A model generated the notes under the pieces. It did no database searches and was not told the origin of the DNA. It was given only the letters and a program-made list of their open reading frames with translations. Below, piece after piece: positions 1-9,062 of a stretch of 64,000 nt of DNA. Source of the DNA: Nocardia sp. NBC_00565 (GTDB lineage Bacteria > Actinomycetota > Actinomycetes > Mycobacteriales > Mycobacteriaceae); assembly GCF_036345915.1 (NCBI RefSeq), contig NZ_CP107785.1:1364001-1428000 (forward strand), given 5' to 3'. Every line of letters starts with the position of its first letter. Positions within the stretch are counted from its first letter, which is position 1. Made by a program: the position numbers and the translations under genes.

Positions 1-173
1 AGCTGGCGGACCGCGTCGTAGCCGGTGACGAGCCAGCCCTCGTGACCGTCGGGGAAGACCATGGGACTGACCGGACGAGCCGCGCGCAGCCGGGTGATCT
101 CGCGGGGCGGGTCGAAGGGGCCCGCATTGCGCTCCACGGGGAGACCGTGCGGGATGGGGACCGTTTGACTCAT
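1..173 (-). CDS. Cytochrome P450, N-terminal part (cut by window edge)
   Basis: Reading leftwards from ATG at 173, the first 57 codons begin [18 protein letters not shown] and continue with PFDPP, then REITRLR and a [12 protein letters not shown] segment. That is the usual N-terminus of a soluble actinobacterial class I P450 (CYP105/107-like: P-F-x-P-P, then V-T-x-Y/H-x-x-V-R). A strong ribosome site (AAAGGA) lies 8-9 bases upstream of the ATG. Haem and oxygen motifs are outside the window, so substrate cannot be judged. It is divergent from the SARP regulator and has an operator-like repeat array in the promoter; a tailoring role in a secondary pathway is an inference. Confidence 0.75.
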   Translation of the reverse strand, partial: MSQTVPIPHGLPVERNAGPFDPPREITRLRAARPVSPMVFPDGHEGWLVTGYDAVRQ

Positions 174-220
174 CGGGTTTCCTTTCGAGGCGGTTGTTGT
201 GACCACGGTCGCTGGCGGAC

Positions 221-249
221 CTGTCATGCGACTGACACGGCTCTGACAC
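221..249 (-). promoter_or_regulatory. SARP-type heptamer array upstream of the P450
   Basis: Three heptamers, CTGTCAT at 221, CTGACAC at 232 and CTGACAC at 243, are spaced exactly 11 bp apart. Heptameric direct repeats at 11-bp steps are the known operator form of SARP (OmpR-like winged-helix) activators. Relative to the P450 gene they run in the same orientation as the array in front of the exporter operon at 5342-5382. Binding is inferred, not shown. Confidence 0.6.
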
Positions 250-366
250 CGACCGTGCCGCCGCCTGAACCGTCCAGGGATACGGCGAAGCTCGACGGCG
301 CCCCCAACTTTCTGCGCCGCGTCAGCACTCGGATTCCTGCCAATCGCCCATGGCAAGATCAGCCAG

Positions 367-3300
367 GTGCAGATCGGGATACTTGGACCATTCGAAATTC
401 GCACGGACGACGGCGTTTTCGCCGACGTGCCGGGCGCGCGGCTGCGCGGGCTGTTGATCGCCCTCGCACTCGAACCAGGTCACGCGGTCCCGAAGGCGGC
501 GCTCATCGATTGGATCTGGGGTGAGCGCCCACCCTCCGACGCGGCGAATGCCTTGCACCGCTTGGTTTCCCGGTTGCGCAAGGCGCTGCCGGAAGGGTTG
601 ATCGAGGGGCAGACGGACGGCTACCGGTTGCGGGTGGAACCCGATGCCGTCGACGCCGTGCGGTTCGAACGCCTCGTCGCCCAGGCCCGCGATGACGAGG
701 ATCCACCGGGGGTAGGGCGGCTGCGCGAGGCCCTCGCATTGTGGCGCGGTGCGGCCATGCAGGACGTCGGTCTGCAGGATAGTGCGGCGTTCGACGCGGC
801 GGTCACCCGGCTCGAGGGGCTACGCCTGACTGCCATGGAGGATCGGTTCGATGCGGAGATCAGCCTCGGCCACGGTGTGGAGCTGGTCACGGAACTAACC
901 GACTTGGTGGCCGCGCATCCGGTGCGAGAACGGCTTGTCGCCGCGCTGATGCGGGCCCTCGTCGCGACCGGCCGCGACACCGAGGCGCTGCTCGTGTACG
1001 AGCGCACGAGAGAAACCCTGGCCGACGAGCTGGGCGTCGACCCCGCACCGGAGCTGTCGGCATTGCACGTCGCGCTGCTGCGGGGCGAGTTGGGACGGCG
1101 GGAGGAGAACCGGAAGACCAACTTGCGTGCCGAGCTGGCCAGCTACGTCGGCAAGGACGCTGATGTCGCCGCGGTCCGCGAACTCATCGCCGAACATCGG
1201 CTCACCACCCTGATCGGGCCGGGCGGCTCGGGGAAGACCAGACTTTCCACGGAAACCGCGCGTACGCTGCTCGGCGACCTGCCGGACGGAGTCTGGGTGG
1301 TCGAACTCGCGGCCATCGGCGCCGACGGTGACAAGGGGGGCGGGCCTACGGGGGGTGGGCCCGAAGGGCAGGGCGGAGGGAAAAGCGCAGAGCAGGGGGG
1401 CGGTAACAACATCGCGCAAGCGACGCTCGCCGCGCTCAAACTGCGGGATGCGCTGCTCGGCGAGGCGCCGGACGCGGAGCCGACGGATCGGGTCATTGCC
1501 GCGGTCCGCGAGCGGTCGATGTTGCTGATTCTGGACAACTGCGAGCACGTGATCGAGTCCGCGGCGACATTCGCCCATCGAGTGCTCGGCGAGTGCCGGC
1601 AGCTGCGGATCCTCGCGACGAGCAGGGAACCCCTGGGCATCACCGGTGAGGCACTATGGCCGGTCTTGCCGCTGGTTCTACCCGCGGAAGACGCCGACCC
1701 CGGCGAGATCGCGTCCGCTCCGGCCATCCGGCTGCTGCAGGACCGAGCCGGCGCGGTGCGCAATGACCTCGTGTCCGACGCCCACACATTGGCGACTTTG
1801 GCGCGCGTCTGCCGGGCACTGGACGGGATGCCACTGGCAATCGAACTCGCCGCGGCCAGGTTGCGCACCATGTCCCTCGATCAGCTCGCCCACCGGCTCG
1901 ACGACCGGTTCCGCCTACTGACCGGCGGTAGCCGTGCCGCGCTGCCCCGGCACCGGACACTGCGCGCGGTGGTCGACTGGAGCTGGGAGCTGCTCACCGA
2001 CGCCGAACGGGTGGTCCTGCGCAGGCTCTCGGTGTTCGCGGGCGGGGCGAGCCTGGAAGCAGCCGAGCGGGTCTGCGCGGGCACGGGAGGCGGACCCGAA
2101 GAGCAGGGGGGCGGGAAGAGCACCGGGCAGGGTGACGAGAAGAACGCGGCGGTCGAGGCGGAGGAGGTGCTCGAGTTGCTGACCGCGCTGACCGAGAAAT
2201 CGCTGGTGCTCACCGTGGGCGACCGGGCGCCGCGCTACCGGATGCTCGGCACGATCAAGGAGTACGCCGAGCAGCGGCTCGCGGAGGCGGGGGAATCGGA
2301 TCTGACGCGCCGTGCGCATCTCTCGTATTTCACCGAACTCGCCGAAATCGCGGAGCCGCATCTTCGCCTCGCCGAGCAACTGGAATGGCTTGCCACGCTC
2401 GAGGGCGAGCACGACAACATCGCCGCCGCGATGCGCGGCGCGATCGTGGCAGGCGAGGCAGATGGGGCGATGCGGCTCGCCGGTGCCGCAGGCTGGTACT
2501 GGTGGCTCGGCGGGCACAAGACGGAGGGCAACGAGCTGATGATGGCGGCCGTTACCCTGCCCGGTGCAGTGGCCGACGAGATCCGGGCCGTGGTGTACGC
2601 GCTTGTCGTACAGTTCGTGTCCTCCGGGCCGCAGGCTGACGAGTACTTCGCGGCGGAGTGGATCCACAAGGCTTACGAAATCAGCCAGCGTGTTCAGAGC
2701 CGTCACCCGGCGCCGAGGTTCCTCGCCGCACTGGAACGTATGTTGCAAGCGCCGGACGCGTTCCTGCCCGCATGGGAAGCACTGCTGGTCGACGAGAGCC
2801 CCTGGGTACGCGCCCTGGCCCGGCTGCAGCTCGGCAAGATGCGGATCCAGCTCGGCCACGGCGGCCGTGATGCGGACACATATCTCGAGACGGCGCTCAC
2901 CGAGTTTCGCGCGATCGGCGACCGGTGGGGGATTTCGTTCGCCCTGACCGAGCTGGCGAATCGTATCGCCATGCGCGGCGAGTTCGCCGGTGCGTGCGAG
3001 CACTACGAACAGGCGATCGCGGTCGTCCTGGAAGTCGGTGCCATCGAGGATGTCGTGTCGATGCGGTCGCGGCAGGCCCAGTTGTACTGGCTGCTGGGCG
3101 ATGAGGAGTCGAGCGCGGCTGCCATGGCCGAGGCGCAGCGGTTCGCGGAACGAGTCGCCTGGCCGAATGCGCTGGCCGAACTGGCGCTGACGAAGGCGGA
3201 GCTCGCGCGCTGGAGCGGCGACGCCGAGCAGGCACACCGGCAACTCGACGTCACGACAACCATGCTGGGCGACGACGCCGAGCGGGCAATCGTCCGCGCG

Positions 3301-3648
3301 GTGATACAAGACCTGCTCGCCTACCTTGCCGAGGATCTCGACGAGGCCCGTGCACACCGCATCGCGGCCTTCCAGGCGGCGTCGGAGGCGGGGCATGCAC
3401 CGCTGATCGCGCGGGTGCTCGTCGGTATCGCGGATCTGGCGCTGCGTGACCATCAGTACGAGCAGGCCGTGCGGCTGCTCGCGGCGAGCGCTGGCGTGCG
3501 CGGTCTGGCGGATCGTTCTCAACCGGATGTGGCCCGGATCGAGCAGGCCACGCGCAGTCGCCTCGGTGACACGAGGTTCACCGAGGCGACGGAGGAGGGG
3601 GCGCAGGCGAGCTTGCGCGAGTTGGTCGCGGTCACGCTCGCTTCATGA
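367..3648 (+). CDS. AfsR/SARP-type transcriptional regulator (BTAD + NB-ARC + C-terminal repeats)
   Basis: A 1093-residue regulator starting at GTG 367. Residues 1-95 form the OmpR-like winged helix ([24 protein letters not shown]), 96-250 the bacterial transcriptional activation domain ([23 protein letters not shown], shown in parts), about 260-560 an NB-ARC-type ATPase with P-loop GPGGSGKT at 284-291 and Walker B LLILD at 386-390, followed by an alpha-helical TPR-like tail. Such proteins activate antibiotic or secondary-metabolite promoters. Odd: two Gly/Gln-rich inserts (nt 1330-1410 and 2082-2147) break the ATPase half and resemble each other. It is convergent with the exporter permease, overlapping by 17 bp. 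No strong ribosome site is visible before the GTG, so the start is provisional. Confidence 0.85.
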   Translation: MQIGILGPFEIRTDDGVFADVPGARLRGLLIALALEPGHAVPKAALIDWIWGERPPSDAANALHRLVSRLRKALPEGLIEGQTDGYRLRVEPDAVDAVRFERLVAQARDDEDPPGVGRLREALALWRGAAMQDVGLQDSAAFDAAVTRLEGLRLTAMEDRFDAEISLGHGVELVTELTDLVAAHPVRERLVAALMRALVATGRDTEALLVYERTRETLADELGVDPAPELSALHVALLRGELGRREENRKTNLRAELASYVGKDADVAAVRELIAEHRLTTLIGPGGSGKTRLSTETARTLLGDLPDGVWVVELAAIGADGDKGGGPTGGGPEGQGGGKSAEQGGGNNIAQATLAALKLRDALLGEAPDAEPTDRVIAAVRERSMLLILDNCEHVIESAATFAHRVLGECRQLRILATSREPLGITGEALWPVLPLVLPAEDADPGEIASAPAIRLLQDRAGAVRNDLVSDAHTLATLARVCRALDGMPLAIELAAARLRTMSLDQLAHRLDDRFRLLTGGSRAALPRHRTLRAVVDWSWELLTDAERVVLRRLSVFAGGASLEAAERVCAGTGGGPEEQGGGKSTGQGDEKNAAVEAEEVLELLTALTEKSLVLTVGDRAPRYRMLGTIKEYAEQRLAEAGESDLTRRAHLSYFTELAEIAEPHLRLAEQLEWLATLEGEHDNIAAAMRGAIVAGEADGAMRLAGAAGWYWWLGGHKTEGNELMMAAVTLPGAVADEIRAVVYALVVQFVSSGPQADEYFAAEWIHKAYEISQRVQSRHPAPRFLAALERMLQAPDAFLPAWEALLVDESPWVRALARLQLGKMRIQLGHGGRDADTYLETALTEFRAIGDRWGISFALTELANRIAMRGEFAGACEHYEQAIAVVLEVGAIEDVVSMRSRQAQLYWLLGDEESSAAAMAEAQRFAERVAWPNALAELALTKAELARWSGDAEQAHRQLDVTTTMLGDDAERAIVRAVIQDLLAYLAEDLDEARAHRIAAFQAASEAGHAPLIARVLVGIADLALRDHQYEQAVRLLAASAGVRGLADRSQPDVARIEQATRSRLGDTRFTEATEEGAQASLRELVAVTLAS
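1330..1410 (+). repeat. Low-complexity insert 1 inside the SARP regulator
   Basis: Between Walker A and Walker B the protein carries [17 protein letters not shown] followed by AEQGGG, at about residues 322-348. At DNA level the G-rich core (from about 1354) resembles the second insert at 2082-2147: both read cccgaag-gcaggg and then a purine-rich aag/aaa-agc block. NB-ARC folds normally have no such loop here. Confidence 0.6.
2082..2147 (+). repeat. Low-complexity insert 2 inside the SARP regulator
   Basis: Encodes [18 protein letters not shown], related to insert 1 (shared GGGPE-Q-GGGKS core). The repeated core in two places of one gene suggests duplication of a small G-rich element kept in frame. 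Confidence 0.6.
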
Positions 3649-4381
3649 AAGTGGAACGCGCCCACAGGTACCCGACGACAGCGATCCCGACGCACCAGGC
3701 GATGGCGGCGATCGCGTCGCCGGTTTCCGGTGCGCCGTTGAGGAACCCGCGGATGGTTTCGATGATCGGCGTGAAGGGCTGGTATTCTGCGAACTGCCGC
3801 AGGCCCGGTCCCATCTTCTCCGCCGGTACGATCGCGCTGCTGAAGAACGGCAGCATGACCAGCGGCACGGACGCCAGACCCGCCGTTTCCGGAGACTTCG
3901 CCGCCAACCCCAAGGCGACCGTGAGCCAGCCGGCCGCGAAACCGAGCAGCACGACGATGCCGGCCACGCCGAGCCAGTCGAGGAAACGCGCGGACGGGCT
4001 GAATCCCAGCAGGAAGGCCACTCCGATGAGGGCCGCAATGGCGACGATGTTGGTCAGCACACTGGCGACGACGTGACCGGTCAGCACCGCACCACGGGAG
4101 ACGTCCATGACCTTGAACCGGTTGATGATGCCCTTCGTCATATCGGAGTTCACCGAGGTCGCGGTGGCCCCCAGCCCGTAGCAGACGGCCAACAGGGTCA
4201 GTCCCGGCGTGGCGTAGTCGATGTAGTCGACACCGACGTTGAAGGCGTCTCCGAACATGTACACGAACATCAACATGATGATGATCGGCATCAGGACCGC
4301 GTTGAACACCGAGGTCGGGTTCCGGGCGATGTGTTTGAAGTTGCGGCGCAACATGACAATCGAGGGGGATTTGGTGCTCAT
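3632..4381 (-). CDS. ABC-2 type exporter permease, DrrB-like
   Basis: A 249-residue integral membrane protein of the ABC-2 family. It starts with a short cytoplasmic N-terminus (LRRNFKHIARNP) and has about six hydrophobic segments, with the typical DrrB-like region PLVMLPFFSSAIVPAEKMGPG before the last helices. It is the membrane partner of the ATPase encoded just upstream: the ATPase stop and this start overlap in a TAATG, implying translational coupling. DrrAB pairs export anthracyclines and other lipophilic drugs; the substrate here is unknown. Its 3' end overlaps the convergent SARP gene by 17 bp. Confidence 0.85.
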   Translation of the reverse strand: MSTKSPSIVMLRRNFKHIARNPTSVFNAVLMPIIIMLMFVYMFGDAFNVGVDYIDYATPGLTLLAVCYGLGATATSVNSDMTKGIINRFKVMDVSRGAVLTGHVVASVLTNIVAIAALIGVAFLLGFSPSARFLDWLGVAGIVVLLGFAAGWLTVALGLAAKSPETAGLASVPLVMLPFFSSAIVPAEKMGPGLRQFAEYQPFTPIIETIRGFLNGAPETGDAIAAIAWCVGIAVVGYLWARSTFMKRA

Positions 4382-5319
4382 TATGCGATTACCTCCGTGG
4401 TGTTGCCCGTCAGGGTGAGGAAAACGTCGTCGAGGTCGGGTGTGTGCACGGAGAACTCTTCGGCGCTGAGTGAGTACTCGTCGAGCCTGTCCAGCAGAGC
4501 CCGCAGCGATGTCGTCCCGCCATCGCTGGGCACCCGCAGGGTCAGTGCCTCCTCGTCCCGCGTGGCGTCGGGGAACAGACGCTCGGCCGCGTCGAGTAGG
4601 GCGACGTTGGTGAACCGGAGCCGGACGTGCGTCCCGGGGATCTGGCGCTTGAGGTCGTCGGGAGTGCCCTGGGCGACCAGGCGGCCCTGGTCGAGCACCG
4701 CGATCCAGTCGGCGAGCTGATCGGCTTCCTCGAGGTACTGGGTGGTGAGGAAGATGGTCACGCCCTCGGCCACCAGGTCACGGATGATCGACCACATCGT
4801 GCGACGGCTGCGCGGGTCCAATCCCGTCGTCGGCTCGTCCAGGAAGATGATCTTCGGGTTGCCGACGAGCGTCATCGCCAGGTCGAGCTTGCGGCGCATA
4901 CCGCCGGAGTAGGTCGACGCGGGCTTGCGCGCAGCCTCCACCAGATCGAAGCGTTCCAGCAGCTCTGTGACGATCCGCTTGCCGTCTTTGGCGGAGACCC
5001 CGTTGAGGTCCACCATCAGCTGCAGGTTCTCCTGCCCCGTCAGCAACTCGTCCACCGCCGCGAACTGACCGGTGACCCCGATCGCCGCGCGCACCGCCTT
5101 GGCCTCGGTCGCGACGTCATGGTCGGCAACGCGTACCGACCCGCCGTCGGCCTTCATCAACGTGCTCAGCACGTTCACCGTCGTCGTCTTACCCGCCCCA
5201 TTCGGGCCGAGCAGGGAAAAGACCGTGCCCGCACGAACATCTAGATCGATGCCGTCGAGCACAACCTTGTCCCCGTATGTCTTCCGCAGCCCGGAAACCG
5301 CAATCGCTGAATTTCGCAT
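4381..5319 (-). CDS. ABC exporter ATP-binding subunit, DrrA-like
   Basis: A 312-residue ATPase with Walker A GPNGAGKT at 38-45, signature YSGGMRRKLD at 137-146, Walker B IIFLDEP at 157-163 and the DrrA-type C-terminal domain (LDEYSLSAEEFSVHTPDLDDVFLTLTG in parts). An upstream in-frame GTG at 5352 would give 11 extra residues but lies inside the CTGWCAC repeat array, so ATG 5319 is preferred. It powers the permease encoded next. Together with the P450 and SARP regulator it looks like an export/self-protection module. Confidence 0.88.
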   Translation of the reverse strand: MRNSAIAVSGLRKTYGDKVVLDGIDLDVRAGTVFSLLGPNGAGKTTTVNVLSTLMKADGGSVRVADHDVATEAKAVRAAIGVTGQFAAVDELLTGQENLQLMVDLNGVSAKDGKRIVTELLERFDLVEAARKPASTYSGGMRRKLDLAMTLVGNPKIIFLDEPTTGLDPRSRRTMWSIIRDLVAEGVTIFLTTQYLEEADQLADWIAVLDQGRLVAQGTPDDLKRQIPGTHVRLRFTNVALLDAAERLFPDATRDEEALTLRVPSDGGTTSLRALLDRLDEYSLSAEEFSVHTPDLDDVFLTLTGNTTEVIA

Positions 5320-5341
5320 GTGACCACCATCGGCATCCGGC

Positions 5342-5382
5342 CTGACACCCACCTGTCACGCCCCTGTCACGACCACTGACAC
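5342..5382 (-). promoter_or_regulatory. SARP-type heptamer array upstream of the DrrAB exporter
   Basis: Four heptamers CTGACAC (5342), CTGTCAC (5353), CTGTCAC (5364) and CTGACAC (5376) stand 11, 11 and 12 bp apart. The last repeat ends 22 bp before the exporter start, which fits a SARP site just upstream of a -10 element and a very short leader. Consensus and spacing match the array at 221-249. Confidence 0.65.
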
Positions 5383-5515
5383 GGTGTTCTACCTCGTCGC
5401 GCCAGGACCTGCGCGGCCTACTGACGACTGCGTGATCGGCCGGAGCCCGCCGGCGCAAAGCCACCGCCGATGTGGGCTGATTGCTGGGCACCGGCGAACT
5501 CGACGAGGTCCGGTG

Positions 5516-6400
5516 TCAGCGCCCCGCACGCGCAACGGGTGGTGCGAGGTCGGCGGCGAGGTCGGCGAACTCCTCGATCAGCGGGCTGTGCCGGTCGGCG
5601 CCCCAGGCCAGGCTCACTTGGTTGGGTGCGATATCGGGCACCTTGAGGTAGGCGATGTCGGGACGTGTGTAGAAGGCCATGACCGACAGTGGCACGAAGA
5701 TGATGCCGCGGCCCGCGGCGACGTGTTCCAGCTTCTCCTCGACGCTGTGGAAGACGGGCACGTCCGGTCGCCCGATCCGAAGCTCGGTGGCGACGTCGCG
5801 CCATTCGGACACCAGCTCGGGGTCCTGCAACAGATGTTCGTCGGCGAGGTCGGCGACGTCAATGGTTTGTTTGCCGGCAAGCCGGTGCTCGGCGGAGACC
5901 ACCACGACGCGCGGTTCGGTGCACAGCGGTCGCACGGACAGGCCCTGCGCGTCGATCGGGAGACGGACGAAGCTGACGTCCACCCGGCCGTCATGGATCG
6001 CGGTGGTCTGGTCGTCCCAGGTGGTGCGGACCAGTTCGAGGGTGAGTTCGGGATGACGGTTGGCCATGGCCTGCACCGGGGCGGTCACGATGAGACCGGG
6101 CATGAAGCCGACAGTGAGGGTGTCGGCTCCGCGGGCCGCGCGTAGCACCCTGCGGCGCAATGCCTGTGCGCCGGCCAGCAACGGGCCGGCGTCGGCCAGC
6201 AACTGTTCTCCAGCGGGGGTGAGAACAGTCGAGCGCCGATCCCGGACGAAAAGCTGCACGCCCAGTTCGTCTTCCAGCGCCCGGATCTGCCGGGACAGCA
6301 CCGGCTGGGCGATGTACAGCTGTTCGGCCGCGCGGCCGAAGTGCAGCTGTTCGGCCACCGCCAGGAAATAGCGCAGCTTCCGGAGATCAACGTCGGCCAT
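5516..6400 (-). CDS. LysR-family transcriptional regulator
   Basis: A 294-residue LTTR. Residues 6-65 form the N-terminal helix-turn-helix (LRKLRYFLAVAEQLHFGRAA; LSRQIRALEDELGVQLF), and about 90-290 the periplasmic-binding-like effector domain. It is divergent from the SDR gene at 6501, the classical layout in which an LTTR controls its neighbour and itself. An imperfect dyad with a T-N11-A core (6400-6418) begins directly at its start codon. The inducer is unknown. Confidence 0.88.
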   Translation of the reverse strand: MADVDLRKLRYFLAVAEQLHFGRAAEQLYIAQPVLSRQIRALEDELGVQLFVRDRRSTVLTPAGEQLLADAGPLLAGAQALRRRVLRAARGADTLTVGFMPGLIVTAPVQAMANRHPELTLELVRTTWDDQTTAIHDGRVDVSFVRLPIDAQGLSVRPLCTEPRVVVVSAEHRLAGKQTIDVADLADEHLLQDPELVSEWRDVATELRIGRPDVPVFHSVEEKLEHVAAGRGIIFVPLSVMAFYTRPDIAYLKVPDIAPNQVSLAWGADRHSPLIEEFADLAADLAPPVARAGR

Positions 6401-6418
6401 AATGCCTTCAGGGTATTA
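6400..6418. promoter_or_regulatory. Probable LysR-type operator
   Basis: TAATGCC (6400-6406) and GGTATTA (6412-6418) form an imperfect inverted repeat around a 5-bp centre, with the T-N11-A pattern typical of LTTR boxes, in the 100-bp gap between the divergent LysR and SDR genes. Confidence 0.5.
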
Positions 6419-6500
6419 CAGCGATGAAGATAGGTCTTGGACCCGGCTGATCGCCGAGGCCAAGGTAGAGGGACCAGTTTCGAACGGAAAGGATCAGCCC

Positions 6501-7217
6501 ATGTCCCTCGCAGGTCAACACGTCGTCGTGCTCGGCGGCACCTCCGGTATCGGGTTCGCGGTCGCCTCCGCTGTAACCGATCGGGGTGCGAAAGTCACCG
6601 TCGTCTCCAGCCGCCGCGCCAATGTCGACCGCGCGCTGGCCGCATTGCCTAGTGGTAGCACCGGCCTGGTCGCCGACCTCACAGACGGCGAGGGGGTAGG
6701 TGATCTGTTCGGTGAGCTCGGCGCGCTCGATCACCTGGTGTATACCGCTGGTGCGGAGTTGCTGTTGTCCCCGCTGGCCGATCTCGACGTGGCCGCAGCC
6801 CGAAAGTTCTTCGAACTCCGCTACTTCAGTGTCCTGACCGCGGTTCAGGCCGCGGCGTCCAGGCTGCGACCGGACGGTTCGATCACCCTGACAACCGGCA
6901 CGGCGGGTCCGCGCCCGGTCCCCGGTTCGATAGTGGCGTCCAGCCTCTGCGGCGCGATCGAAGCGCTGACCCGAGCCCTCGCAGTCGAACTCGCTCCCAT
7001 TCGGGTGAACGCCGTCCAGCCCGGTGTGGTCCGGTCGCCGCTGTGGACCTTCCCCGACGATATCCGCGACCAGTTCTATCGCGACACCGCCGCGAACACC
7101 CCGCTGCGCCGCATCGGCGAGGTCGACGACATCGCCCAGGCATACCTGTTCTTCCTGACCCAGCCGCACGCCACCGGAACCGTGCTCACCCTGGACGGCG
7201 GCGCAATGCTCAGTTGA
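6501..7217 (+). CDS. SDR-fold oxidoreductase lacking the Tyr-Lys pair
   Basis: A 238-residue Rossmann protein with GGTSGIG at the N-terminus and the SDR end motif (GTVLTLDGGAMLS). The start at ATG 6501 is chosen because GGAAAGGA lies just upstream; a longer reading from 6402 would run through the operator. In place of the catalytic YxxxK the sequence reads RPVPGSIVASSLCGAIEAL, without Tyr or Lys, as in a small SDR subgroup often found beside LysR genes. Whether it is a catalytic reductase is therefore uncertain. Likely controlled by the divergent LysR protein. Confidence 0.8.
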   Translation: MSLAGQHVVVLGGTSGIGFAVASAVTDRGAKVTVVSSRRANVDRALAALPSGSTGLVADLTDGEGVGDLFGELGALDHLVYTAGAELLLSPLADLDVAAARKFFELRYFSVLTAVQAAASRLRPDGSITLTTGTAGPRPVPGSIVASSLCGAIEALTRALAVELAPIRVNAVQPGVVRSPLWTFPDDIRDQFYRDTAANTPLRRIGEVDDIAQAYLFFLTQPHATGTVLTLDGGAMLS

Positions 7218-7238
7218 GCTACTGAGGCTTCTCTGAAC

Positions 7239-7361
7239 TCAATTCTCATGGGACAGAGGCCCTTCCGGAGACAGACCCTCGACTTCGCCGAGCCGGCCCT
7301 CACGTTTCGCCTCGATGATGCGGGCTTCGAAGTTGTCGCGGATCTCTTCGAGCCTGGCGCG
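7239..7361 (-). pseudogene. Remnant resembling the C-terminal coil of a site-specific recombinase
   Basis: The minus strand encodes RARLEEIRDNFEARIIEAKR followed by EGRLGEVEGL, a charged coiled-coil block resembling the tail of actinobacterial integrase/recombinase proteins (LIEIRDNLxARIxEAxxEGWLGEVEGL style). Nothing of the catalytic core is present. It abuts, on the other strand, a 5'-truncated ABM gene at about 7385, which looks like a deletion or insertion scar. The family assignment rests on memory of the motif and is tentative. Confidence 0.4.
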
Positions 7362-7389
7362 TCGCGCAGGGTCCGGCCGCGGAGATCGT

Positions 7390-7659
7390 GTAGCAGAGCT
7401 CAAAGAGCTGCTGTTGTCGTTCGTTGCGCCCACCCGGGAGGAGGACGGTGCTCTCCAGTATCACTTCCACGAGGATGTCGACGATCCGTCCACCTTCGTC
7501 TTCTACGAGGTGTGGCGATCGAAGGAGGACCTCGACCGACACCTCGAGCTCCCGCATATGCGCGATTTCTGGGAACGTCGGATGGACTACCTCGAGCAGG
7601 ATCTCGAAATCCGATTCTTGTCCATGCAGAGTGCGTATCCGCGGTTGATCACCGCATAA
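7390..7659 (+). pseudogene. 5'-truncated antibiotic-biosynthesis monooxygenase (ABM) domain protein
   Basis: From about codon 7390 the product reads VAELKELLLSFVAPTREEDG, then LQYHFHEDVDD, FVFYEVWRSKEDLDRHLELP and a C-terminal EIRFL, the dimeric alpha/beta-barrel ABM/quinol monooxygenase family. The first beta-strand (about 14 residues) is missing; the frame instead stays open back to ATG 7315 through DNA antisense to the recombinase remnant. It could still be made as a fusion, but loss of the edge strand probably disables it. Confidence 0.6.
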
Positions 7660-7733
7660 CGGCAGCAGAGGTCGGCCTGGGATCCCGGTCATCAACTGGA
7701 AACGTCATGGTCATCGATCCTGGTGAACACACC

Positions 7734-9047
7734 TCATGCTTCGGGGCGGTTATCGATCAGCCTGCGAGCTTTACCGAGCGAACGCTCGAGCGCGGCCGGC
7801 GCCACGACGTCGACGGTAACGGTGACTCCGATGCGGTTCTTGATCAGCTTCTGCAGGGTGCCCGACGCGGCCGAATGCTGGTCGCTGAGAACTCCGGGTC
7901 GTGCCTCGACCATGACGGTGAGGGTGTCCATGCGGCCGGCGCGTTCGAGCACACACTGGAATTGCGGAGCCAGCGCGGGGACCGCCAGTATCAGTTCTTC
8001 GATGTGGGTGGGGAAGAGATTGACGCCGCGCAGGATGATCATGTCGTCGGTGCGTCCGGTGACCTTCTGCATCCGACGCATCGTGCGGGCCGTTCCGGGG
8101 AGCAGGCGTGTCAGGTCACGGGTGCGGTAGCGGACGATCGGCATCGCTTCCTTCGACAACGAGGTGAACACCAATTCCCCCTCCGCGCCGTCCGGGAGAA
8201 CTTCGCCGGTCACCGGATCGATGACCTCTGGATAGAAATGGTCTTCCCAGATGTGCAGGCCGTCCTTGGTTTCGACGCATTCCATCGCGACGCCCGGACC
8301 CATCACCTCGGAGAGGCCGTAGATGTCGACGGCGTTCATATCGAGTGTCTGCTCGATTTCGGTGCGCATCTCCTCGGTCCACGGCTCGGCCCCGAACACA
8401 CCGGTGCGCAGCGATGTGCCGGCGGGGTCGATGCCCTTCGTGATCATCGCGTCGACGATTGTGAGCATGTAGGACGGAGTGACGAGGATGGCATCCGGTT
8501 CGAAGTCCGTGATGAGCTGGATCTGGCGATCGGTCATGCCACCGGACATCGGAATGACGGTGCAGCCCAATCGTTCCGCGCCGTAGTGCGCGCCGAGTCC
8601 GCCGGTGAACAGGCCGTAGCCGTAGGCGACGTGCACCTTGTCGGTCGGCTTGACGCCGCCTGCGCGGAGGCTGCGCGCGACGAGGTCGGCCCAGTTGCTG
8701 ATGTCGTTAGCGGTGTAGCCCACCACGGTCGGCCAACCGGTGGTGCCGGATGACGCGTGGATGCGGGCAACCTGACTCTGCGGTACCGCGAACATCCCGA
8801 ACGGGTAGTTCTCGCGCAGTTCTTTCTTGGTCGTGAACGGGAACTTCGCCAGATCACGGAGATCCTTCAGATCACTCGGATGGACTCCGGCGTCGTCGAA
8901 CGCCCTCCGATAGTGCGGCACGTTTTCGTATGCGTGCGCGAGCGACCACCGCAGTCGTTCGAGCTGAAGCGTCGAAATACGGTCGCGCGTAGCGAATTCG
9001 ATATCCGAATCGGGGGTATTGGTGGGGGTGGGCAGGACGCCGGTCAT
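7734..9047 (-). CDS. paaK: Phenylacetate-CoA ligase
   Basis: A 437-residue AMP-forming ligase that activates phenylacetate to phenylacetyl-CoA, the entry step of the aerobic hybrid pathway. It shows SSGTTGWPTVVGYT (residues 99-112), YGLSEVMGPG, and the C-terminal GRTDDMIILRGVNLFP of the PaaK family, at the usual family length. Position 105 is Trp where most PaaK have Lys or Arg; this is the variable x of the TGxP motif, so activity is expected. Last gene of the paaABCDE unit, 15 bp after paaE. Confidence 0.95.
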   Translation of the reverse strand: MTGVLPTPTNTPDSDIEFATRDRISTLQLERLRWSLAHAYENVPHYRRAFDDAGVHPSDLKDLRDLAKFPFTTKKELRENYPFGMFAVPQSQVARIHASSGTTGWPTVVGYTANDISNWADLVARSLRAGGVKPTDKVHVAYGYGLFTGGLGAHYGAERLGCTVIPMSGGMTDRQIQLITDFEPDAILVTPSYMLTIVDAMITKGIDPAGTSLRTGVFGAEPWTEEMRTEIEQTLDMNAVDIYGLSEVMGPGVAMECVETKDGLHIWEDHFYPEVIDPVTGEVLPDGAEGELVFTSLSKEAMPIVRYRTRDLTRLLPGTARTMRRMQKVTGRTDDMIILRGVNLFPTHIEELILAVPALAPQFQCVLERAGRMDTLTVMVEARPGVLSDQHSAASGTLQKLIKNRIGVTVTVDVVAPAALERSLGKARRLIDNRPEA

Positions 9048-9062
9048 CGCGGAGCTCCAGGT

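Noticed and set aside
1915..3522. Long minus-strand open frame opposite the SARP regulator
   Set aside because: High-GC antisense shadow; low-complexity Arg/His-rich product without domains, while the plus strand is a clear multidomain protein.
3446..4720. Plus-strand 424-codon frame across the exporter genes
   Set aside because: Antisense to two clear ABC-transporter genes and without any recognisable fold.
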